Assembly: GCF_002269255.1 (NCBI RefSeq)
Contig: NZ_CP022823.1
Span: 1,798,001 to 1,862,000 of the forward strand
From: Klebsiella quasivariicola
Lineage (GTDB): Bacteria; Pseudomonadota; Gammaproteobacteria; Enterobacterales; Enterobacteriaceae
Direction: 5' to 3'
Length of the DNA: 64,000 nucleotides
Both the position numbers and the translations under genes were made by a program. Below are positions 42,670-51,274 of the stretch, piece after piece; positions within the stretch are counted from its first letter, which is position 1; every line of letters starts with the position of its first letter. The notes under the pieces were generated by a model. The model ran no database searches, was not told the DNA's origin, and worked only from the letters and a program-made list of their open reading frames with translations.

Positions 42670-44259
42670 TTACACTTCGTAGCTCAGTTCATCTTCCCGC
42701 GGCGGCGGCGGGATAATCTGCACTTTCTGTACCCGGTGGCTCTCGACCTGCAGCGTACGTACGATGTAGTCGCCGATTTTCACCTCTTCTCCCGCTTCGG
42801 GGACATGCTGCAGATTTTCCATCAACAAACCGGCAATCGTGTGATACTCGCGCTTATCATCGAGCGGCAGGGGAATGTACTGCACTAAATCTTCCAGCGG
42901 CATATGCCCATTGGCGGTCCAGCTGCCGTCGGGATTTTTTGCGATATCGTGGCGGGCATCAATCTCTTCAGCTTCGTTGGGTAAATTGCCGGCGATGGTT
43001 TCCATCACATCGCTCAGGGTCACTACCCCCTCAACGGAACCAAACTCATCCACCACGAAAGCGAAATGGGTCCTGGCATGGCGGAACTGCTCCAGCGCTG
43101 GCAACAGAGGCAGCGTCTCAGGGAACACCAGCGGCTGACGAAGCAGGACGCGCAGGTTGAGCGGTTCATGACGCAGCGATTGCTGTAGCAGGTCGATGAC
43201 GTGAACCACGCCGAGCAGATCTTCATCATCATTTCCGCCGGTGACGACCAGTCGGGTATGCTGGTTTTTCTCCAGCAAGGCGCGAATTTCCTCTTCCGGG
43301 GCGCTAAGGTCTATATGCTCGATATCATGGCGCGAGGTCATAATGCTGCTGACGGTGCGCTGGTTGAGATTAAGCACCCGCTCAATCATCCGGCGTTCCT
43401 GGGGGTTGAACAGCGGGTTATCGACATGGCTGTCGATCAGCGCTGCCGTATCGCTGCTGAGCTCGGCGTGTTCTTTATGCCCGCTAAGTAGATTCATCAC
43501 CGCTTCGGTTGTGCGCTGGCGGAGCGTGAGATTGGCGGAGAGGAAGCGACGGCGGTTGAACAGCGCCAGCTGGTTCAGCGACTCAATGATGACGGAGAAG
43601 CCAATGGCCGCATACAGATAACCTTTCGGGATGGGGAATCCAAACCCTTCGGCAATCAGGCTGAAACCAATCATCAGCAGGAAGCTCAGACAGAGAATAA
43701 CGATAGTCGGGTGGCTGTTGACAAAACGCGTCAGCGCTTTGCTGGCGAGCAGCATCAAACTCATGGCAATAACTACCGCTGCCATCATCACCGCCAGATG
43801 GTCGACCATGCCGACGGCGGTGATCACCGAATCGAGGGAGAAGATGGCATCCAGCACCACAATCTGAGCGACCACTCCCCAGAACTTCGCGCCCTTGCGC
43901 TGAACCGGATTATCGCTGCCTTTGCCTTCCAGTCGCTCATTGAGCTCAACAGTCGCTTTAGACAGCAGGAATAACCCGCCAAACAACATAATCAAATCTC
44001 GCGCGCTAAAGCTGAGATCGTGGTAGGTGAACAGCGGTTTGGTCAGGGTGACCAGCCAGGAGATCGAGGCGAGCAGCAGCAGACGCATCATCATCGCCAG
44101 CAGCAGGCCAATTACCCGCGCGCGGTCACGCTGAGTCGCAGGGAGCTTTTCCGCGAGGATCGCGATAAAAACGAGGTTATCAATACCGAGGACCAGCTCT
44201 ATAACCACCAGCGTTATGAGACCGGCCCAAATTGAGGGGTCGGCAATCCATTCCATCAT
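42670..44259 (-). CDS. yegH: TerC/CBS-domain membrane protein YegH
   Basis: A 529-aa protein nearly colinear with E. coli YegH. The N-terminal TerC-type domain (about seven TM helices, residues 10-245) has the paired metal-like motifs LVVIELVLGIDNLVFIAIL and VVLDAIFSLDSVITAVGM, then two CBS domains (about 305-425; MTSRHDIEHIDL, FAFVVDEFGSVEGVVTLSDV) and a C-terminal CorC/HlyC domain. The family is implicated in metal (manganese) export or membrane-protein loading; YegH itself is uncharacterised. Two adjacent ATG codons make the start uncertain by one residue. It is the conserved left flank of the capsule locus region. Confidence 0.92.
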   Translation of the reverse strand: MMEWIADPSIWAGLITLVVIELVLGIDNLVFIAILAEKLPATQRDRARVIGLLLAMMMRLLLLASISWLVTLTKPLFTYHDLSFSARDLIMLFGGLFLLSKATVELNERLEGKGSDNPVQRKGAKFWGVVAQIVVLDAIFSLDSVITAVGMVDHLAVMMAAVVIAMSLMLLASKALTRFVNSHPTIVILCLSFLLMIGFSLIAEGFGFPIPKGYLYAAIGFSVIIESLNQLALFNRRRFLSANLTLRQRTTEAVMNLLSGHKEHAELSSDTAALIDSHVDNPLFNPQERRMIERVLNLNQRTVSSIMTSRHDIEHIDLSAPEEEIRALLEKNQHTRLVVTGGNDDEDLLGVVHVIDLLQQSLRHEPLNLRVLLRQPLVFPETLPLLPALEQFRHARTHFAFVVDEFGSVEGVVTLSDVMETIAGNLPNEAEEIDARHDIAKNPDGSWTANGHMPLEDLVQYIPLPLDDKREYHTIAGLLMENLQHVPEAGEEVKIGDYIVRTLQVESHRVQKVQIIPPPPREDELSYEV

Positions 44260-45168
44260 TCGCTAAAACCTATACTACCTGAGAGTGCCATCCGACGATC
44301 ATGGATAAGCGACCGATAAATTGCAATATATTCTCGTCTTATGACGTCAGGTTGGCGCGGGGACGGGAGAAATGCCGCGGCTGGCAATATTAAACTGCAT
44401 GAATTATAGCCGTGCGCGCTTATTTTTTATGCAAATAAGCTTATTAATAAAAGATATGACTGTGGAAGACTGAATATAAACTTGCAGAGAGTGCACTGGA
44501 TCAATAATGCCGGTTATTGCCCTTTCTGACCAAACAGAAGTATGAAAATCAGACGGATTCAGAAGCAGAGGTGTAAACACCCGATTCAATCACTCAATCG
44601 TAGCGATCCAGGTTTTCATACTACTGAATGTCGTGGCTTGCAAAATATCTTGTTTAATCAGACGATATCAGCAGCTTTTAATCAGGTGTAAAAGCCAGTG
44701 CCGATGGATGACATGGATAGCGGGCAACAGGTGAAGGAGGGCATGATGAGCGCAGCAGTGAGCTTTCTGCGCTATTTTCTATTGAAAATAGTGTATTCAG
44801 ATTATTTTTATGAATTATGTCCTGGTGTTCATGGGAATAAACCCTCTTTTTTTCTGCATTTTACGCATTATCCAAACGCTTCTTCTACAGTATTCTCTGC
44901 CGGGAATACAGCGATAAGTCCTGCGGGTGAAGAAAGTGCAGAGGAAAATCCTGAGGCAGTGCGCCATATGACTCCTGAGTCATCAGAATTTTCTTAAACC
45001 GCTCTGTCGGAGCTAATACTTTGAGTGTATTCTCTGATGAAACATGTAGTTTCGGAATTTTGCTGGAAGTCGGACTGATAGCAAAACGGTAATATCATAG
45101 ATTGATACCAGGGGAACCTGTAATCAGGCGGGTATCGAAGATTTATCACTATATGGGTGGATATGAGA
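44260..45168. other. 909-base gap between yegH and galF: capsule-locus left boundary and galF promoter zone
   Basis: Moderately AT-rich DNA between divergent yegH and galF. Open frames here (for example 44698-44997 and the antisense one at 44994-45233) have no recognisable similarity, poor starts and no ribosome-binding sites. The galF promoter must lie in its right part, since galF starts a transcription unit in Klebsiella cps loci. I could not fix a -35/-10 pair with confidence. Confidence 0.6.
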
Positions 45169-46059
45169 ATGGCAAGTTTGAAAGCAGTTATTCCGGTAGC
45201 CGGATTGGGGATGCATATGTTGCCGGCCACCAAGGCGATTCCGAAGGAGATGCTGCCAATCGTTGATAAGCCAATGGTTCAGTATATCGTCGACGAGATT
45301 GTGGCGGCAGGCATCAAGGAAATTGTACTGGTTACCCACTCGTCTAAGAATGCCGTGGAAAACCATTTCGATACCTCCTATGAACTGGAAGCGCTGCTTG
45401 AGCAGCGTGTTAAACGTCAGCTGCTGGCTGAGGTACAGGCAATCTGTCCGCCGGGCGTGACTATCATGAACGTACGCCAGGCGCAGCCGCTGGGGCTGGG
45501 ACACTCTATTCTCTGCGCGCGCCCGATCGTCGGAGATAACCCGTTCGTTGTGGTGCTGCCGGACATCGTACTGGACGATGCCAGCGCTGACCCGCTTCGC
45601 TATAACCTGGCCGCGATGGTGGCCCGTTTTAATGAAACCGGGCGCAGCCAGGTGCTGGCCAAGAGAATGGACGGCGACCTGTCGGAGTATTCCGTGATCC
45701 AGACCAAAGACCCGCTGAACGTGGAAGGGCAGATTGGTCGGATCGTTGAGTTTATCGAGAAACCTGACGAACCGCAGACCCTGGATTCCGATCTGATGGC
45801 CGTAGGACGCTATGTGCTTTCCGCCGATGTGTGGGCCGAGCTGGAGCGGACTCAACCTGGCGCATGGGGCCGTATTCAGCTGACCGATGCGATCGCGGAA
45901 CTGGCGAAGAAGCAGCCCGTTGACGCGATGCTAATGACCGGCGATAGCTACGACTGCGGTAAAAAAATGGGCTATATGCAGGCCTTCGTAAACTACGGGC
46001 TGCGTAACCATAAAGAAGGCACGAAATTCCGCGAGAGCATTAAGAAGTTACTCGCGTAA
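45169..46059 (+). CDS. galF: GalF, GalU-like UDP-glucose pyrophosphorylase regulatory subunit
   Basis: First gene of the K-antigen locus. GalF is a low-activity paralogue of GalU thought to stabilise it and raise the UDP-glucose pool for surface polysaccharides. The 296 aa from ATG 45169 start MASLKAVIPVAGLGMHMLPATKAIPKEMLPIVDKPMVQYIV; the nucleotide motif GLGMHMLPATKAIPK replaces GalU's GLGTRMLPATKAIPK, the known GalF hallmark. GGTGG lies eight bases upstream; ATG 45163 and GTG 45157 are alternative starts. Followed by cpsACP after a 474-base gap. Confidence 0.95.
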   Translation: MASLKAVIPVAGLGMHMLPATKAIPKEMLPIVDKPMVQYIVDEIVAAGIKEIVLVTHSSKNAVENHFDTSYELEALLEQRVKRQLLAEVQAICPPGVTIMNVRQAQPLGLGHSILCARPIVGDNPFVVVLPDIVLDDASADPLRYNLAAMVARFNETGRSQVLAKRMDGDLSEYSVIQTKDPLNVEGQIGRIVEFIEKPDEPQTLDSDLMAVGRYVLSADVWAELERTQPGAWGRIQLTDAIAELAKKQPVDAMLMTGDSYDCGKKMGYMQAFVNYGLRNHKEGTKFRESIKKLLA

Positions 46060-46094
46060 ATAGGCTCTGTCGCATTTCAGAAGTGTGAAAATGT

Positions 46095-46154
46095 AGGGTT
46101 TACAGAAGTATGTGGCTTAAGTCCGCGATGTTGCATGCTTCTGTAGAAAGCCCT
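46095..46154 (+). repeat. long imperfect inverted repeat after galF
   Basis: AGGGTTTACAGAAGTATG (46095-46112) pairs with CATGCTTCTGTAGAAAGCCCT (46134-46154) with one mismatch and a small bulge, loop about 21 bases. No T-tract follows. It lies 36 bases after the galF stop and could weaken read-through into cpsACP or mark a past insertion. The rest of 46060-46533 is AT-rich and holds only a possible 29-codon ORF. Confidence 0.5.
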
Positions 46155-46436
46155 GCGGATTAAATAAGGCTATTTTAGATAAATATTAATCAATATAAAT
46201 CAGATGGTTATGCTGATTTGCTGAAACACGCTTAATATGTAAACAAAAAGCGACTTCAGAGACATCTGGTTGCTGTGCTGGCCCTCCTGTGATGGAATGG
46301 TCGGAGTAGCATAATTTTATGTTTGCTAATAATGAGTTAGCCGGAATCTTCTTAAAAAAAATATGCCTGCCGCTGGCTGTCATAAAAAAATAAAACTTGA
46401 CTGAGATCATGCTTACGCATTAAACAACAGTGATGC

Positions 46437-46526
46437 ATGCATAAAAATGTGAAGTTATCGGATGTGTATGCCCATACCAACGTCATGGACAAAGGCGCTG
46501 CGAACTGGAAAATCGTCAAAGGATGA
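46437..46526 (+). CDS. possible 29-codon ORF or gene remnant ahead of cpsACP
   Basis: ATG at 46437 opens MHKNVKLSDVYAH, ending in NWKIVKG at TGA 46526, eight bases before the cpsACP start. From about 46465 the codons are GC-ending (GCC CAT ACC AAC GTC ATG GAC), unlike the AT-rich DNA around them, suggesting a real or formerly real coding end. No ribosome-binding site is visible. It could be a leader peptide coupled to cpsACP or the 3' scar of an eroded gene. Not recognised. Confidence 0.3.
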   Translation: MHKNVKLSDVYAHTNVMDKGAANWKIVKG

Positions 46527-46533
46527 AAAATAA

Positions 46534-47163
46534 ATGAACTGGCAGTGGGTCTCTTTTTTTGGCGATAGTACCGTGCTGTTACCCAGCGCGGCAGCCGTGT
46601 TCATGGTTTTATTTCTGCGCAGGCCTTCCAGACAGATTGCCTGGCAATGGGGATTGCTGTTTGGCATTACCGGCGCCATCGTCAGTGCATCAAAACTGGC
46701 GTTTATGGGCTGGGGCATCGGCATCCGCGAGCTCGATTTCACCGGTTTTAGCGGGCATACCGCTTTATCTACCGCCTTCTGGCCTATTTTCTTATGGCTG
46801 CTCTGCGCTCGCGGTAGCGTTGCTTTACGCCGGACTGCCATGGTGATGGGGTATCTGCTGGCTGGCCTCGTGGGGTATTCCCGTCTGGCGATTCATGCCC
46901 ACTCCCCATCTGAAGTGATTGCCGGGCTGCTGCTTGGCGCCTGCGGTAGCGCGCTGTTTCTGCTGCTACAGCGGAATTCGTCGCGTGTGGTCAATGCACA
47001 GCTCTCCTGGGGCGGGGTGCTCAGTCTGATTATCATCCCCGTCGTGCTGCTAAATACCGGCGCTAAAGCGCCAACTCAGTCTCTGCTGGGTGAAATAGCC
47101 GTTAAGCTGGGTTCGCTGGAAAAGCCCTTTACCCGCGCGGATTTGCATAAGCGTTTTTACTGA
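46534..47163 (+). CDS. cpsACP: CpsACP, PAP2-family membrane phosphatase of the capsule locus
   Basis: A 209-aa integral membrane phosphatase, the usual second gene of Klebsiella cps loci. PAP2 motifs: KLAFMGWGIGIRELDFTGFSGHTALSTAFWP with the SGHT core, and the downstream YSRLAIHAHSPSEVIAGLLLG with the catalytic histidine (R-x5-H-x-P-x-E-V). Probably recycles undecaprenyl pyrophosphate to the monophosphate or acts on a related lipid phosphate. Ribosome-binding site AAAGGATGAAAAATAA. GC-rich like galF, unlike wza onward. Confidence 0.93.
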   Translation: MNWQWVSFFGDSTVLLPSAAAVFMVLFLRRPSRQIAWQWGLLFGITGAIVSASKLAFMGWGIGIRELDFTGFSGHTALSTAFWPIFLWLLCARGSVALRRTAMVMGYLLAGLVGYSRLAIHAHSPSEVIAGLLLGACGSALFLLLQRNSSRVVNAQLSWGGVLSLIIIPVVLLNTGAKAPTQSLLGEIAVKLGSLEKPFTRADLHKRFY

Positions 47164-47298
47164 ATGTGCTGCTGACGATGAATGGGACCAGAGAAAATAA
47201 TAGAATCAGTCCCGGTTTTGTACATTCATATTCGTGAAATAAATAGTTGCTACTACATTCTGCAGAAATATTTTTGCTGGCACAGGAAATAACGTGGC

Positions 47299-47312
47299 TG
47301 AGAACAATCCTA
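47299..47312 (+). promoter_or_regulatory. candidate RcsAB box upstream of wzi
   Basis: TGAGAACAATCCTA matches the published RcsAB consensus TaAGaatatTCctA at 11 of 14 positions, including every strongly conserved (upper-case) one. It sits in the cpsACP-wzi gap, about 400 bases before JUMPstart. RcsAB activation of group 1 and colanic-acid promoters from upstream boxes is established. That this copy works is inference. Confidence 0.55.
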
Positions 47313-47705
47313 AATAGGCAGGCTGCCCCTTATTCTTGAAGTTAAATTATGTTTGTCAAGTATAAAAAATGAATGGCAGGTATTAATTTTTGTAGTTGAC
47401 GGAAGTGACGAGAATTAGCGTGGTTAATATACTCATCCGATAAAAGCCTTAAAAAACATAGCGTTGCTTTGGTTGTGGTACGTAAGTATGCATCTTGAGC
47501 TGGAACGATGAGATATTATTAAACAATCTTATTGAGGTGTCGTCCGCTTGTCGGAGGAGTCAGATTGGGTTGTTTTTATAAGCGAATAGTTGTCATTTTT
47601 ACTCCCATTTGCCGGCAGAATCGCGTAAACTTGATGCCGCTAAAATATTGTCAGTGACTAATAATCACGCGGACGCTGTGCCAGCGAAAATGTATAAATG
47701 AAGTA

Positions 47706-47744
47706 CAGTGCATTGGTAGCTGTTAAGCCAAGGGCGGTAGCGTA
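47706..47744 (+). promoter_or_regulatory. JUMPstart element with ops site
   Basis: The 39-base JUMPstart sequence begins CAGTGCATTGGTAGCTGTTA and ends with the ops core GGCGGTAG at 47733-47740, nearly identical to the consensus found ahead of polysaccharide operons. The ops element pauses RNA polymerase and recruits RfaH, which lets transcription run through the long cps operon. About 380 bases of untranslated leader follow before wzi. Confidence 0.95.
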
Positions 47745-48126
47745 TCGAAACCGCCAGCGTCAATTCTGCAGTCATCTTCTATATGTTAGAAATTCCTAAA
47801 ACCGGTTGCGACGGATGATTATCCGCAAACACCGTATATAATCGGCACTCTTTCTGACTCTACAGCGTGTTATCCCTCTAGTTAACTTGAGATAGCTCAT
47901 GTCCATGGTGGGTGGTGATCGGTGTGATGGGAGTCGTTGGCGCTTTGGCTGTTGCACTGACATTTCAAATACTGCGTGGCTGATTACGTTCAAAGGTACT
48001 GCTTATTGCATCATCACTGCTGAACAAACATACTACGACTGGCGTCTGCGTGCGCTCTCTAAACTCATATTTCCCCATGACTCGCCAGCTTGCGGAAACG
48101 GGGCTAAAAATGGATCTTGTATAATG
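47745..48126 (+). other. long wzi leader region
   Basis: The stretch between JUMPstart and the wzi ATG has no gene; a frame open from 47899 into wzi lacks a start site and typical Wzi N-terminus. It contains the near-palindrome TTAGAAATTCCTAA (47786-47799), whose spacing differs by one from an RcsAB box. The upstream part of the gap (47164-47705) is AT-rich and, apart from the RcsAB-like box, shows nothing recognisable. Confidence 0.5.
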
Positions 48127-49563
48127 ATGAAAATCGCGCGTCTTGCACTTGCTTTGGGGCTGTTGACATCGGTGAGTGCGCAGGTTTATGCCTCTGGTCT
48201 GGTACTCAATGATAACGAACTGCGCAACGATCTCTCCTGGCTGTCTGATCGGGGAGTTATCCAGCTTAGCCTTTCGACCTGGCCCCTGAGTCAGGAAGAG
48301 ATTACCCGGGCGTTAAAAAAGGCCAAACCCTCCTATTCTTCCGAACAGGTGGTGCTGGCGCGTATTAATCAGCGGCTTTCCTCATTAAAAGCTGATTTCC
48401 GCGTCAGCGGCTACACCTCTACCGATCAACCGGGAACCCCGCAGGGCTTTGCACAAAGCCAACCGGCAGATAATTCGCTATCGCTGGCCTTTAATAACAG
48501 CGGCGACTGGTGGGATGTGCATCTGCAGGGCAATGTAGAAGGCGGTGAGCGTATCAGCAACGGCTCCCGGTTCAATGCAAACGGCGCGTACGGCGCGGTG
48601 AGGTTCTGGAACCAATGGCTGTCGTTTGGCCAGATGCCGCAGTGGTGGGGACCGGGCTATGAAGGGAGCCTGATCCGCGGCGATGCTGCGAGGCCAATGA
48701 CCGGATTCCTGATGCAGCGCGCCGAGCAGGCCGCACCGGAAACCTGGTGGCTGCGCTGGATTGGTCCATGGCAGTATCAGATCTCCGCCAGCCAGATGAA
48801 TCAATATACTGCCGTGCCGCATACCAAGATTATCGGCGGCCGTTTGACCTTCTCCCCATTCCAGTCTCTGGAACTGGGTGCTTCACGTATTATGCAGTGG
48901 GGAGGAGAGGGGCGGCCTGAATCCTTTAGCAGCTTCTGGGATGGGCTGACTGGCAAAGATAATACTGCTGGCAATGATCCAAATGAACCGGGTAACCAGC
49001 TAGCCGGGTTTGATTTTAAACTTAAGTTAGAACCGATCCTGGGCTGGCCTGTTAGTCTCTATGGACAGATGATTGGTGAAGATGAATCTGGCTACCTGCC
49101 ATCGGCGAATATGTTTCTTGGTGGTATAGAAGGTCATCACGCTTGGGGTAAAGATGCGGTTAACTGGTACGTAGAAGCGCACGATACTCGCAGTAATATG
49201 AGTCGCACAAATTATAGCTATAACCATCATATTTATAAAGACGGCTACTATCAGCAAGGTTATCCACTGGGGGATGCAATGGGCGGTGATGGTCAGCTGT
49301 TTGCTGGTAAAGTCGAACTGGTCACTGAAGATAACCAGCGCTGGAGTACGCGTTTAGTCTTCGCGAAGGTAAATCCCGAGAATCAATCGATTAATAAGGC
49401 ATTTCCATATGCGGACACATTGAAAGGGGTACAGCTAGGGTGGAGTGGAGACGTATACAAAACCGTACGACTGAATACGTCACTCTGGTATACCGATGCT
49501 AATCATGGTGATAGCGATGATGTCGGGGCCAGTGCTGGAATAGAAATACCATTTAATTTATAG
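48127..49563 (+). CDS. wzi: capsule assembly protein Wzi, outer-membrane lectin/porin
   Basis: Outer-membrane beta-barrel that binds exported capsule and helps keep it on the cell surface. The 478 aa from ATG 48127 start with a signal peptide (MKIARLALALGLLTSVSAQVYA) followed by SGLVLNDNELRNDLSWLSDRGVIQLSLSTWPLSQEEI, the classic Wzi start. WGPGYEGSLIRGDAARPMTGFLMQRAE and the C-terminal barrel ending IEIPFNL are intact. The first two thirds are GC-rich and the 3' third shifts to AT-rich codons, so a recombination junction may lie within the gene. wzi is the standard capsule-typing gene. Confidence 0.97.
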   Translation: MKIARLALALGLLTSVSAQVYASGLVLNDNELRNDLSWLSDRGVIQLSLSTWPLSQEEITRALKKAKPSYSSEQVVLARINQRLSSLKADFRVSGYTSTDQPGTPQGFAQSQPADNSLSLAFNNSGDWWDVHLQGNVEGGERISNGSRFNANGAYGAVRFWNQWLSFGQMPQWWGPGYEGSLIRGDAARPMTGFLMQRAEQAAPETWWLRWIGPWQYQISASQMNQYTAVPHTKIIGGRLTFSPFQSLELGASRIMQWGGEGRPESFSSFWDGLTGKDNTAGNDPNEPGNQLAGFDFKLKLEPILGWPVSLYGQMIGEDESGYLPSANMFLGGIEGHHAWGKDAVNWYVEAHDTRSNMSRTNYSYNHHIYKDGYYQQGYPLGDAMGGDGQLFAGKVELVTEDNQRWSTRLVFAKVNPENQSINKAFPYADTLKGVQLGWSGDVYKTVRLNTSLWYTDANHGDSDDVGASAGIEIPFNL

Positions 49564-49683
49564 GCTGACTGCTGCAAATAACAAAGAGAAAATGATGTTC
49601 TCTTTCAAGCCAGTTAGAAGAAACTGGCGGATGTATAGCAGTTCGGAAATTGGGAAATTTTGTTTTACTGATGATGTGACTTT

Positions 49684-50820
49684 ATGAAGAAAAAAATTGT
49701 TAGATTTTCGGCACTGGCATTAACGATAAGTTTTTTATCGGGGTGTACCATTCTTCCGGGACAAGGATTGAATAGCTTGCGCAAGAATGTTGTTGAATTG
49801 CCGGACAGCGATTATGATTTGGACAAGTTGGTTAATGTCTACCCGATGACACCAAGTTTAATTGATCAACTTCGTCCGGATACTATACTGGCTCGCCCAA
49901 ATCCTCAGTTAGATAATTTAATTAAAAGTTATGAATACAAAATTGGTGTAGGTGATGTGTTAATGGTCACCGTTTGGGACCATCCTGAACTTACAACTCC
50001 TGCAGGTCAATATCGCAGTGCGAGTGATACCGGTAACTGGGTAAATGCAGATGGCACGATCTTTTATCCATATATTGGAAAGGTTACGGTAGCTGGTAAA
50101 ACGATAAGTCAGGTACGCCAGGACATCGCTAGTCGGCTGACAACTTATATCGAAAGTCCTCAGGTTGACATCAGCATTGCAGCATTCCGTTCTCAGAAGG
50201 CTTATGTAACAGGAGAAGTAATAAAATCTGGTCAGCAACCGATCAGTAATATTCCTTTAACTGTAATGGATGCTATCAATAATGCTGGGGGTCTTGCAAC
50301 AGATGCTGATTGGCGAAATGTAGTATTGACGCATAATGGTAAAGATACCAAGATCTCATTGTATGCATTAATGCAAAAAGGTGACTTGACAGAGAACCGC
50401 TTGCTTTACCCGGGGGATATACTATTCGTGCCTCGCAATGATGATCTTAAAGTCTTCGTTATGGGTGAAGTAGGCAAACAAAGTACACTCAAAATGGATC
50501 GTAGTGGGATGACTCTTGCAGAGGCGATAGGGAATTCCGACGGGATGTCGCAAACTGCATCTGATGCGACGGGTGTTTTTGTTGTTCGTCAGCTAAAAGA
50601 TAATAAGCAGGGTAAGATAGCTAACATTTATCAGCTTAATGCACAAGATGCATCAGCGATGGTTTTAGCTACAGAGTTCCAGTTAGAACCTTATGATATC
50701 GTATATGTTACGACAGCTCCTTTGGTACGTTGGAACCGTGTGGTGTCACAACTTGTACCGACAATCAGTGGTGTTCATGATATGACTGAAACTATTCGCT
50801 ATATCAAAACGTGGCCATGA
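49684..50820 (+). CDS. wza: capsule export outer-membrane lipoprotein Wza
   Basis: Octameric outer-membrane translocon for group 1 capsule. The 378-aa precursor has a lipoprotein signal (MKKKIVRFSALALTISFLSGC) with acylated Cys21 in the lipobox LSGC, the polysaccharide export domain (YKIGVGDVLMVTVWDHPELT near residue 85), SLBB repeats (AYVTGEVIKSGQQPISNIPLTVMDAI; VFVMGEVGKQSTLKMDRSGMTLAEAI) and the C-terminal amphipathic helix VRWNRVVSQLVPTISGVHDM that forms the pore. From here on the DNA is AT-rich. The stop overlaps wzb's possible start. Confidence 0.96.
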   Translation: MKKKIVRFSALALTISFLSGCTILPGQGLNSLRKNVVELPDSDYDLDKLVNVYPMTPSLIDQLRPDTILARPNPQLDNLIKSYEYKIGVGDVLMVTVWDHPELTTPAGQYRSASDTGNWVNADGTIFYPYIGKVTVAGKTISQVRQDIASRLTTYIESPQVDISIAAFRSQKAYVTGEVIKSGQQPISNIPLTVMDAINNAGGLATDADWRNVVLTHNGKDTKISLYALMQKGDLTENRLLYPGDILFVPRNDDLKVFVMGEVGKQSTLKMDRSGMTLAEAIGNSDGMSQTASDATGVFVVRQLKDNKQGKIANIYQLNAQDASAMVLATEFQLEPYDIVYVTTAPLVRWNRVVSQLVPTISGVHDMTETIRYIKTWP

Positions 50821-51257
50821 TTATGTTTGATTCAATATTAGTTATTTGCACAGGTAATATCTGTCGCTCACCCATAGCTGAACGCTTATTACGCAAAGCG
50901 ATGCCTGCTAAAATAATAGATTCTGCAGGAGTTGGTGCATTAGTTGATAAACCAGCTGATGCATCTGCGCAAAGAGTCTCTAAAAAATATGGGTTGTCTT
51001 TAGATGGACATAAAGGGAGACAGTTTACGGGCTCTTTAGGAAGAAATTACCAATTAATTCTTGTTATGGAGCAGCAACAATTAGAACAAGTAAGCCGTAT
51101 TGCACCGGAAGCAAGAGGTAAAACCATGCTGCTTGGTCATTGGTTGGGAGGCAAAGAAATACCTGATCCTTATAAGAAAAGTGATGAGGCATTCGAATCT
51201 GTTTTTCAATTGATTAATCGAGCCTGCAACGAATGGGCTGCTAAACTAGTAAGATAA
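50817..51257 (+). CDS. wzb: low-molecular-weight protein tyrosine phosphatase Wzb
   Basis: Cognate phosphatase that dephosphorylates Wzc, needed for high-level polymerisation. The protein is 146 aa from ATG 50817 (overlapping the wza stop) or 144 aa from ATG 50823; the latter fits family length best. Active-site loop VICTGNICRSP (nucleophile cysteine and arginine of C-x5-R-S) at residues 9-19 and the general-acid IPDPYKKSDEAF near residue 115. Middle gene of the wza-wzb-wzc export trio. Confidence 0.95.
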   Translation: MIMFDSILVICTGNICRSPIAERLLRKAMPAKIIDSAGVGALVDKPADASAQRVSKKYGLSLDGHKGRQFTGSLGRNYQLILVMEQQQLEQVSRIAPEARGKTMLLGHWLGGKEIPDPYKKSDEAFESVFQLINRACNEWAAKLVR

Positions 51258-51274
51258 TTTTCAGGAAATATTGA

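Noticed and set aside
44698..44997. 99-codon plus-strand frame upstream of galF
   Set aside because: Starts with GTG lacking a ribosome-binding site, no recognisable similarity, composition shifts midway; not convincing as a gene.
44994..45233. 79-codon minus-strand frame across the galF start
   Set aside because: Overlaps the conserved galF N-terminus on the opposite strand and has no features of a protein.
46065..46080. GGCTCTGTCGCA-like sequence resembling an insertion-sequence end
   Set aside because: Only a short partial similarity to IS terminal repeats, no matching second end, no transposase and no target duplication visible.
46186..46410. 74-codon minus-strand frame in the galF-cpsACP gap
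   Set aside because: AT-rich chance frame with no ribosome-binding site or similarity.
47786..47799. TTAGAAATTCCTAA as a second RcsAB box
   Set aside because: Half-site spacing is one base short of the RcsAB consensus and it lies downstream of JUMPstart within the leader.
47899..48126. 75-codon N-terminal extension of wzi
   Set aside because: Wzi families start at the signal peptide MKIAR; the extension has no ribosome-binding site and would destroy the signal sequence.
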